From: Clostridia bacterium
GTDB lineage: Bacteria; Bacillota; Clostridia; Oscillospirales; SIG627
DNA length: 5,490 nt
Direction of reading: 5' to 3'
Assembly (NCBI GenBank): GCA_017453605.1
Contig: JAFTEP010000116.1
Span: forward strand, 1-5,490
Of this stretch, positions 1 to 4,536 are shown one piece after another (position 1 is the stretch's first letter; each line of letters starts with the position of its first letter). A program made the translations under genes and the position numbers. The notes beneath the pieces were generated by a model. It had not been told where the DNA came from. It worked only from the letters and a program-made list of their open reading frames with translations, and made no database searches.

Positions 1-531
1 ATATACGTTCTCAACGACTTCGTCAGCGTGTCGGTCGGATTCCGATTCAGCCGTTCATGCCCCGAACTGCGGCAGAACTCCTCCGAAGAAGAATATCACA
101 GGCTGTACGACAAGCCGATAGCCTACGGCGCGACCGCCGTATGGCAGCTTTCGACGGGAAAAAGGCTGAGTCTCGAGGAATGCTTCGCCGAAGGGGTCGA
201 CATCGCCGGAGTCCTCAACAGACTGACCGCAAAATACACGAGGCGGATAGAAAAATACGCCACGGACGGCTCGTATCTCGTTCACGAGGAGACCGCTCCG
301 CCGCCGGAATACTTCAACGCCGATATGAGCGTTCCCGTCGCCGCGAGGGACTTTTACGGGCTGACAAGCGATGACTGCTGGATGATAGATATCTTCGGTC
401 TCTGGTTTGCCGACGGCAACCCGTGGTTCGACGTCGCGACCTGCGTTCCGCTGTATTTTGCCGAAAGAGGGACCTTCGTGTGGGACTACGAGTCCGACAA
501 CAGCGCGTATCTGACAAAAACGCGTTGGTAA
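1..531 (+). CDS. C-terminal part of an unrecognised protein (possibly DUF3298/RsiV-like)
   Basis: The reading frame is already open at base 1 and runs 176 codons to TAA at 529-531, so the true start lies off the left edge. The internal GTG at 28 has no convincing RBS and is unlikely to be the start. I do not firmly recognise the family. The visible part begins with a strand-like 'FVSVSVGFRF', followed by 'WQLSTGKRLSLEECF'. That resembles the 'fdl-TGk-ltL-dlF' signature of DUF3298/RsiV/PdaC-type extracytoplasmic domains, but this is a weak, inferred resemblance. The C-terminal third is rich in Trp, Tyr and Phe (for example 'DIFGLWFADGNPWFD'), which suits a compact beta-rich domain. No membrane segment is visible in this part; a signal peptide, if any, would be outside the window. 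The next gene, a secreted LRR lipoprotein, starts 42 bases downstream with no terminator between, so co-transcription is likely. The coding call is solid; the function is not. Confidence 0.75.
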   Translation: MYVLNDFVSVSVGFRFSRSCPELRQNSSEEEYHRLYDKPIAYGATAVWQLSTGKRLSLEECFAEGVDIAGVLNRLTAKYTRRIEKYATDGSYLVHEETAPPPEYFNADMSVPVAARDFYGLTSDDCWMIDIFGLWFADGNPWFDVATCVPLYFAERGTFVWDYESDNSAYLTKTRW

Positions 532-558
532 AAGCCGTAACAGATTGACAAAAAAGTG

Positions 559-566
559 AAAGGAAG
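559..566 (+). promoter_or_regulatory. Ribosome binding site that fixes the LRR lipoprotein start
   Basis: AAAGGAAG lies 7 bases before ATG 574. An alternative in-frame GTG at 556 would overlap this site and would add six polar residues (starting VKGRNK) in front of the signal peptide, so ATG 574 is preferred. Confidence 0.75.
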
Positions 567-573
567 AAATAAA

Positions 574-1974
574 ATGAAACGGATCGTCGCCGCTCTTATA
601 ATTTTTATCCTGATCCCGCTCGTTTCCTGCGCGCCGGACACGCCGCCCGTCCACGAACACTCGTTCGGCGAATGGACCGCCGTAAAAGAGGCGGCCTGCC
701 TTGAAGAAGGACTGATGGAACGCGTCTGCGCCTGCGGCGAAAAGGAGATCCGGACCGTTCCCGCGCTCGGACACGAAGTCAGCGGCGCGGTATGCGTCCG
801 CTGCGGCAAAAAAGCGAGCAAGGGTCTGAAATACACGCCGGGCGAATACTTCGACTGCTATACGGTGACGGGGATCGGCAGCTGCAGGGACGCCGACCTT
901 GTCATCCCGGAAAGCTTCTTTTCAAAGCCCGTGACCGGGATCGACGAAAACGCGTTTCGCGAACTGAGCGGGATAAAAAGCGTCTCGATACCCGAGAGCG
1001 TGAAAAAGATCGGAAGATACGCCTTTTACGGCTGTAAAGACCTGATGATCCTGGGCATTCCCGACACTGTGATCGAGGCTGACTCATGCGCGTTTTCAAA
1101 CTGCACGGGGATAGTTTCGCTCAGATTGCCCCTCGGGCTGATCCCCGTCGGAGGCGGGACCTTCTCCGGCTGCACCGGGCTCAAGAACCTTATTATCCCC
1201 GAGGGGGTCAAAAACGCGGGCGCCGGGATGTTCTCGGGATGCACGGGGCTCGCGAGCGTCTCGCTGCCGGACGGCATAGACGGGGGCTGGGGATTCTCGG
1301 GATGTACGTCGCTGACGAGCGTCACGTTCCCCGCCGACGCGAAAGTGATATGGAGCGGGGCGTTCGCGGGCTGCGTAAGCCTCACGGAAATGAAGATCCC
1401 CGAAGGGATAACCGAGATCGGCGGCGGCGCGTTCAGACGGTGCAAAGGCCTGACGAGCGTTTTTATCCCCGGCAGCGTGACAAGCATCGGGAAAGAGGCG
1501 TTCAAGGAATGTGAGGCTCTTGAAAGCATCGTCGTCCCGGACAGCGTGACAGTTATCGGAGACAGCGCGTTCGAGGGCTGCAGCGGACTGAAGAGGGCGA
1601 AGATCTCCGGCAATTTGACCGTGATCGGACAGAGGGCCTTCGTGGACTGCTCTTCTCTCGAAGAAGTAACTATCATAAACAGCGTGACCCGGATCGAAGC
1701 GAGAGCGTTCAGAGACTGCAAGAGTCTGAAAAGCGTCGTCATCCCCGACGGCGCGGAATATATCGGATACGAAGCCTTCTTCAACTGCGGCGCTCTTGAA
1801 AGCGTCACGCTCGGATCAGGACTGAAAAAGATCGACCAAAGAGCGTTTTATCTGTGCAAAAATCTCAAAACGGTCCGCTTCAACGGCACCTTCGAAGAGT
1901 GGCAGAAAATCGAGATCGAAGACTTCAACAGCCCGATCAGAAACGCCGAGATCATATTCGCAGGGCAGGAATAA
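574..1974 (+). CDS. BspA-type leucine-rich-repeat (LRR_5) surface lipoprotein
   Basis: This is a predicted lipid-anchored surface protein of 466 residues. Residues 1-19 form a lipoprotein signal: MKR, a hydrophobic run (IVAALIIFILIPL), then the lipobox LVSC with Cys19 as the lipidated residue. Residues 27-80 are a Cys/His module, 'HEHSFGEWT...C...C-A-C-G...PALGH...C-V-R-C-G', of the kind often found next to the signal in clostridial LRR proteins. The pairs C52/C54 and C74/C77 could bind a metal or form disulfides. Residues 120-439 are 14 tandem LRR_5 units of 23 residues (unit 6 has 21) with the pattern V-x-x-I-x-x-x-A-F-x-x-C-x-x-L-x-x-V-x-I-P. A 27-residue cap with 'FEEWQKI' follows, as is usual for this family. 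ATG 574 is chosen over the in-frame GTG at 556 because AAAGGAAG lies 7 bases upstream and the signal peptide begins there. BspA-type repeats generally mediate surface or host/matrix binding; the ligand here is unknown. Confidence 0.93.
   Translation: MKRIVAALIIFILIPLVSCAPDTPPVHEHSFGEWTAVKEAACLEEGLMERVCACGEKEIRTVPALGHEVSGAVCVRCGKKASKGLKYTPGEYFDCYTVTGIGSCRDADLVIPESFFSKPVTGIDENAFRELSGIKSVSIPESVKKIGRYAFYGCKDLMILGIPDTVIEADSCAFSNCTGIVSLRLPLGLIPVGGGTFSGCTGLKNLIIPEGVKNAGAGMFSGCTGLASVSLPDGIDGGWGFSGCTSLTSVTFPADAKVIWSGAFAGCVSLTEMKIPEGITEIGGGAFRRCKGLTSVFIPGSVTSIGKEAFKECEALESIVVPDSVTVIGDSAFEGCSGLKRAKISGNLTVIGQRAFVDCSSLEEVTIINSVTRIEARAFRDCKSLKSVVIPDGAEYIGYEAFFNCGALESVTLGSGLKKIDQRAFYLCKNLKTVRFNGTFEEWQKIEIEDFNSPIRNAEIIFAGQE
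931..1890 (+). repeat. 14 tandem 69-bp LRR_5 coding repeats
   Basis: Fourteen consecutive units encode residues 120-439 of the LRR lipoprotein. The period is 69 bp (23 residues), except for unit 6, which is 63 bp (21 residues). Each unit carries 'AF-x-x-C' and 'L-x-x-V-x-I-P' or close variants. Units 4 to 6 are the most alike at DNA level: the stretches starting at 1162, 1231 and 1294 all read TTCTC(C/G)GG followed by TGYAC. This suggests more recent duplication in the middle of the array. Unit 1 has Leu in place of the conserved Cys. The repeats are coding throughout and keep frame. Confidence 0.9.
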
Positions 1975-1981
1975 AAATCCC

Positions 1982-2054
1982 GGGCGCTCCCTACAGATCG
2001 GACATCGGCGAAAGATTGCCGCGTCGGGGCGTCGAGGGCGCCGCCCCCTACAGA
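1982..2054. repeat. GC-rich dispersed-type intergenic repeat, two related units
   Basis: Two related motifs, each starting GGGCGC and ending CCCTACAGA, lie at 1982-1997 and 2036-2054, just after the LRR gene. On the minus strand the second reads TCTGTAGGGGGCGGCGCC, which resembles non-coding repeats I have seen scattered between genes in clostridial gut genomes (recollection, not searched). GGGGCG at 2026-2031 can pair with CGCCCC at 2042-2047 to form a GC hairpin, which might also end transcription of the LRR gene, although no clean T-run follows. No open frame with an RBS is present. Confidence 0.5.
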
Positions 2055-2124
2055 ATTATATCGTTTTATATAAATGCGATACAGCATAGCAATAAAATGA
2101 TTTCGCATTCCATATTGTCCGCCG

Positions 2125-2213
2125 CCTCCTCTCTGTCATTCTGAGCGAAGCGAAGAATCCTATGCAGGAGAGGAAAGATCCTTCGCTTTCGCTCAGGATG
2201 ACAAAAAAGGAGG
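2125..2213. repeat. Long imperfect inverted repeat (TGTCATTCTGAGCGAAGCGAA family)
   Basis: The left arm is at 2134-2159 (TGTCATTCTGAGCGAAGCGA, then AGAATC). The right arm is at 2177-2203, and its reverse complement reads TGTCATCCTGAGCGAAAGCG, then AAGGATC. The arms differ by a few substitutions and one extra A. Pairing resumes outside the arms: CCTCCT at 2125-2130 matches AGGAGG at 2208-2213. The interior between the arms is 17 bases. This is the signature of a small palindromic dispersed repeat (REP- or MITE-like) that I recognise from many bacterial genomes. Transcribed in either direction it would fold into one long hairpin. It encodes nothing and is too short to carry a transposase. Confidence 0.75.
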
Positions 2214-2259
2214 GGCGAAAGGCTTTCCCGGCTTCCGCGACGACCCTCCGCATTTGGTT

Positions 2260-2285
2260 TTCGCCGACGCCCGAGCGTCGGCGAA
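2260..2285. other. Perfect 11-bp stem-loop without a T-run
   Basis: TTCGCCGACGC at 2260-2270 pairs perfectly with GCGTCGGCGAA at 2275-2285 around the loop CCGA. Neither strand has a T-run just after the stem, so it is not a standard intrinsic terminator. It lies 14 bases from the strong terminator at 2299-2338 and may be a back-up 3' structure for the minus-strand gene, or part of a dispersed repeat. The stem is visible directly; its role is unknown. Confidence 0.6.
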
Positions 2286-2298
2286 TGTTGCTGATCGC

Positions 2299-2338
2299 AA
2301 AACGCTCCCCGCGCCGTAAAAGCGCGGGGAGCGTTTTT
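2299..2338 (-). terminator. Strong bidirectional intrinsic terminator after the YegP-like gene
   Basis: AAAACGCTCCCCGCGC at 2299-2314 pairs perfectly over 16 bp with GCGCGGGGAGCGTTTT at 2322-2337, around a 7-base loop. On the minus strand the hairpin begins 11 bases after the TAA stop of the YegP-like gene (2349-2351) and ends in TTTT. On the plus strand it ends in TTTTT, so it can also stop read-through from the LRR gene. Its position between convergent genes fits two-way use. Confidence 0.9.
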
Positions 2339-2348
2339 GTTATGAATC

Positions 2349-2720
2349 TTACGCTTCGACTTCGACGATGGGAGCTTCGGGGGCGTTCTTCTTGACGCTC
2401 TCGATGCCGTTCAGGCAGCTCTTCTTCGCTTTGTAGCCCTCGCTGGTAGCGATGATCTCGCCGTTTGTCGCCTTCAGACGGAATCTGAACTCGCCCGCCT
2501 TGTCGGTATAGACTTCAAACTTCGGATGCTTGACCTTCTCGAAGCCCTCGACGGTCTGGTCTTCAACGCCGCCGACGCTGTTCTTCTTGACGCTGTTGAC
2601 GCCGTTCAAGCAGCTCGCCTTGGTCTTGTAGACCTCGGAAGTGGCGATGATTTCGCCGTTGTCAGCCTTGAGATCGAACTTGAAGCCGGATTTGGTCTGT
2701 TTAACCGCAAATTTTCCCAT
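2349..2720 (-). CDS. YegP-like protein with two DUF1508 repeats
   Basis: This small soluble protein of 123 residues is built from two DUF1508 units, at about residues 3-51 and 66-115. The shared core is GEIIATSE-x-YK-x-K-x-SCLNG followed by SVKKN, at positions 22-47 and 87-112, offset by exactly 65 residues. E. coli YegP has the same two-unit layout and similar length (about 110 residues). The fold is a small beta-beta-alpha unit whose biochemical role is not established; I do not assign one. There is no signal peptide or membrane segment, so it is probably cytosolic. The linker is 'GGVEDQTVEGFEKVKHPKFEVY' in pieces, and the C-terminus is acidic and Ala/Pro-rich (APEAPIVEVEA). The start is supported by GGAGG at 2727-2731, 6 bases before ATG. 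It has its own promoter and terminator and so is monocistronic, separate from the sugar-acid operon behind it. Confidence 0.93.
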   Translation of the reverse strand: MGKFAVKQTKSGFKFDLKADNGEIIATSEVYKTKASCLNGVNSVKKNSVGGVEDQTVEGFEKVKHPKFEVYTDKAGEFRFRLKATNGEIIATSEGYKAKKSCLNGIESVKKNAPEAPIVEVEA

Positions 2721-2773
2721 GATATACCTCCGTTTTTTTGTGTTTCGTGCGCTTTGGCACTTTCTTTTTTCCT

Positions 2774-2802
2774 ATTGTAACATCAAACGGCAGATTTGTA
2801 AA
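2774..2802 (-). promoter_or_regulatory. Sigma-70/SigA-type promoter of the YegP-like gene
   Basis: Read on the minus strand, TTTACA (plus 2797-2802) is followed by exactly 17 bases and then TACAAT (plus 2774-2779). A TG one base before the -10 gives an extended -10 (TGTTACAAT). The region upstream of the -35 (plus 2803-2829) is A/T-rich with A and T tracts, like an UP element. Transcription would start near 2767, giving a leader of roughly 47 bases that includes the GGAGG RBS at 2727-2731. This is a near-consensus promoter and suggests good expression. Confidence 0.8.
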
Positions 2803-2823
2803 TGCTTTTTATGAAATTTTAAC

Positions 2824-2860
2824 AAAAAACGCCTTCGATCCGGCAGCTCAGCGCTGGATC
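2824..2860 (-). terminator. Possible weak terminator of the dgoD-eda-kdgK operon
   Basis: On the minus strand GATCC (plus 2856-2860) and GGATC (plus 2837-2841) can pair around an inner AGC/GCT stem that spans the kinase stop codon. The sequence GAAGGCG and then six T (plus 2824-2829) follow. The stem is short and bulged and lies several bases from the T-run, so ending may be partial. The T-run also forms part of the A/T-rich region upstream of the YegP-like gene's promoter. Confidence 0.35.
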
Positions 2861-3876
2861 CTGCCCGCACCGCTTCCGAGCGCGAGATTTTCGACCTCGG
2901 ATACGCTCATCATGTTGAAATCCTGCTCGACGGAATGCTTGAGAGCCGACGCCGCGACCGCGAATTCTATGGTCTCCTGCGGAGTTTTGCCGTTGAGGAG
3001 AGAATATATCAAACCGCCGCCGAAGCTGTCGCCTCCGCCCACGCGGTCGACGATGTGAAGATGATAGCTCTTCGAGAAAAAAGCCTTGCCGTCGGTATAG
3101 AGCATTCCCGCCCAGTCGTTGTCGCTCGCCGAGATCGAGGTCCTGAGAGTGATCGCGACAGATTTGAAGCCGAAGCGTTCGGTGAGCTTTTTCGCGACCG
3201 AAACGTAGCCCTCGCGGTCGAGCTTCCCGCCGTTTATATCGGTGTTGTCGGCGCGGATGCCGAACACGTCGGCGGCGTCCTCCTCGTTGGCGATGCACAG
3301 ATCGACGTAAGGCATGAGTGCCGCCATGACTTCTCCCGCCTTTTCCCTGGTCCAGAGCTTCTTGCGGTAGTTGAGATCGCAGGAGACCCTGATCCCGAGC
3401 TTTTTCGCGGCCTTCAGCGCGTCGAGGCAGATCCCGGGAAGCTCGCCGCCGAGCGCGGGAGTGATGCCCGTGAAGTGGAACCAGTCGGCGCCGGAGAGGA
3501 TCTTTTCCCAGTCGAAGTCCTCCCTCTTCGCCTCGGCGATCGCGGAATGAGCTCTGTCGTAGATGACCTTCGACGGACGCTGGGAGGCGCCCTTCTCGAC
3601 GAAGTAAACGCCGAGCCTGTCGCCGCCGCGGACGATCAGAGAGGTGTCGACACCGAAGCGTCTGAGCGAATTGAGCGCGCACTGACCGATCTCGTGCGCG
3701 GGGAGCTTTGTGACGTAGGCGCTGTCGAGCCCGTAGTTCGCGAGCGAGACCGCGGCGTTAGCCTCGCCGCCGGCGTAGCTCGCCTCGAAGCGTTCCGCCT
3801 GCACGAAGCGCTTGTAGCCCTCCGGGTTGAGCCTCATCATGATCTCGCCGAACGCGACCGTTCTGAATCTTTTCAT
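2848..3876 (-). CDS. kdgK: 2-keto-3-deoxy sugar-acid kinase, PfkB family (KdgK-like)
   Basis: This 342-residue ribokinase/PfkB-fold kinase is predicted to phosphorylate a 2-keto-3-deoxy acid at C6 with ATP, in the cytosol. The N-terminal substrate region has 'GEIMMRLNPEG' (10-20) and the first PfkB signature 'GGEANAAVSLANYG' (36-49). 'CDLNYRKKLW' (166-175) is typical of KdgK proteins. The second signature, 'DRVGGGDSFGGGLIY' (277-291), holds the anion hole and the catalytic base Asp283; GGGDSF replaces the commoner GAGDAF. Length is normal for the family. The frame stays open upstream to 3993, but ATG 3874-3876 is chosen because of an excellent RBS 7 bases away and because the conserved fold starts there. 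It is the last gene of the operon, 2 bases after the aldolase stop, with its RBS inside the aldolase's final codons, so translational coupling is likely. Whether it prefers the gluconate- or galactonate-derived substrate cannot be read from sequence. Confidence 0.92.
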   Translation of the reverse strand: MKRFRTVAFGEIMMRLNPEGYKRFVQAERFEASYAGGEANAAVSLANYGLDSAYVTKLPAHEIGQCALNSLRRFGVDTSLIVRGGDRLGVYFVEKGASQRPSKVIYDRAHSAIAEAKREDFDWEKILSGADWFHFTGITPALGGELPGICLDALKAAKKLGIRVSCDLNYRKKLWTREKAGEVMAALMPYVDLCIANEEDAADVFGIRADNTDINGGKLDREGYVSVAKKLTERFGFKSVAITLRTSISASDNDWAGMLYTDGKAFFSKSYHLHIVDRVGGGDSFGGGLIYSLLNGKTPQETIEFAVAASALKHSVEQDFNMMSVSEVENLALGSGAGRIQR

Positions 3877-3878
3877 TT

Positions 3879-4532
3879 TTATGCCTCCTTTACGCTTTCG
3901 CAGAGCCTGCGGGCTTCTTCCGTTATGTCCTCGAACAGTCCCGCGGCGATCTTCATTTTGTCGACGAGGTTCCCGCCGACTCCGACTCCGCACGCTCCCG
4001 CGCGGATGAACTCTCCGGCGTTCGCGCTCGAAACGCCGCCGACCGCCATCAGCCGGACGTTGTTCAAAGGCGCGCGGACAGCCTTGATATATCCCGCTCC
4101 GAGCGAACCCGCCGGGAAGATCTTCACGAAGTCCGCGCCGCAGTTGTGCGCCGTGAGGATCTCGGTCGGGGTCAGCGCGCCGGGGGTGGAGACAAGCCCT
4201 CTCTTTTTGGTCTCTTTTATGACTTCGGGATTGGTGTCCGGGCTTATCATGAACTGAGCGCCCGCGTCCGCGGCGATCCCGACGAGCTCACGCGAGGTGA
4301 CCGTGCCCGCGCCGACGCCGAGTGCGCCCGCAAAATTTGTTTTCAGCCTGCTGACTGCGTCGGCGGTCAGAAGCCATTTTTCGGGGCTGTTCTGATCGAA
4401 GGTGACTTCCATCAGCTTCACGCCTCCCGCCATGAGCGCTTCGGCGAGCCTGAGACAGTCGTCGCCGTAGACGCCCCTGACGATGGCGACGATCTTTGAT
4501 TCCAGGATCTTTTCAATGAGAGCTTCGTTCAT
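3879..4532 (-). CDS. eda: KDPG/KDPGal-type class I aldolase (Eda family)
   Basis: This 217-residue protein (E. coli Eda has 213) is a TIM-barrel aldolase. It is predicted to split 2-keto-3-deoxy-6-phospho-hexonate into pyruvate and glyceraldehyde 3-phosphate through a Schiff base. Visible features are 'KIVAIVRG' (13-20), 'MEVTF' with the general acid/base Glu42, 'GVGAGTVTS' (72-80), 'FMISPDTNPEV' (94-104), 'STPGALTPTEI' (115-125), 'DFVKIFPAG' with the Schiff-base Lys137, and the phosphate-binding 'AVGGVS' loop. At the position of E. coli Arg49, four residues after the catalytic Glu, this protein has Asp46 in 'EVTFDQNSPE'. I recall that variant from Firmicute homologues. The start ATG is 4 bases after the dehydratase stop, with GGAG inside the dehydratase's end. 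By context it could equally be called a 2-dehydro-3-deoxy-6-phosphogalactonate aldolase (DgoA role), though the sequence is more Eda-like. Confidence 0.92.
   Translation of the reverse strand: MNEALIEKILESKIVAIVRGVYGDDCLRLAEALMAGGVKLMEVTFDQNSPEKWLLTADAVSRLKTNFAGALGVGAGTVTSRELVGIAADAGAQFMISPDTNPEVIKETKKRGLVSTPGALTPTEILTAHNCGADFVKIFPAGSLGAGYIKAVRAPLNNVRLMAVGGVSSANAGEFIRAGACGVGVGGNLVDKMKIAAGLFEDITEEARRLCESVKEA
3884..3891 (-). promoter_or_regulatory. Ribosome binding site that fixes the kinase start
   Basis: On the minus strand AAAGGAGG ends 7 bases before ATG 3874-3876. It lies within the last codons of the aldolase gene. It argues against a longer kinase starting upstream in the same open frame. 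Confidence 0.85.
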
Positions 4533-4536
4533 TTTT

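Noticed and set aside
545..573. TTGACA at 545-550 as a promoter -35 for the LRR gene
   Set aside because: With a 17-base spacer the -10 would be AATAAA directly against the ATG, placing the transcript start inside the coding region and losing the RBS.
55..774. Minus-strand open frame of 239 codons opposite the first two genes
   Set aside because: It crosses the boundary of two plus-strand genes, has no RBS or recognisable domain, and is explained by GC-rich codon use on the other strand.
1026..1808. Minus-strand open frame of 260 codons with a repetitive protein
   Set aside because: Its repeats are only the reverse reading of the LRR coding units; no start signal.
931..1890. Regular 63-69 bp repetition as a CRISPR array
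   Set aside because: The whole repeat is coding in one frame, with diverged units and no constant repeat/unique spacer alternation; it is an LRR_5 array.
2162..2395. Small plus-strand open frame across the inverted repeat and terminator
   Set aside because: It runs through hairpins into the antisense of the YegP-like gene and has no RBS or recognisable product.
2848..3993. Longer kinase with 39 extra N-terminal residues
   Set aside because: The extension is Arg-rich shadow coding overlapping the aldolase, and AAAGGAGG sits 7 bases before the internal ATG at 3874-3876 where the conserved fold begins.
2935..4257. Long plus-strand open frame (440 codons) opposite the kinase and aldolase genes
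   Set aside because: It is the antisense shadow of two well-supported minus-strand genes with clear catalytic motifs; its translation is low-complexity (E, R, V, A-rich), resembles no family, and has no RBS.
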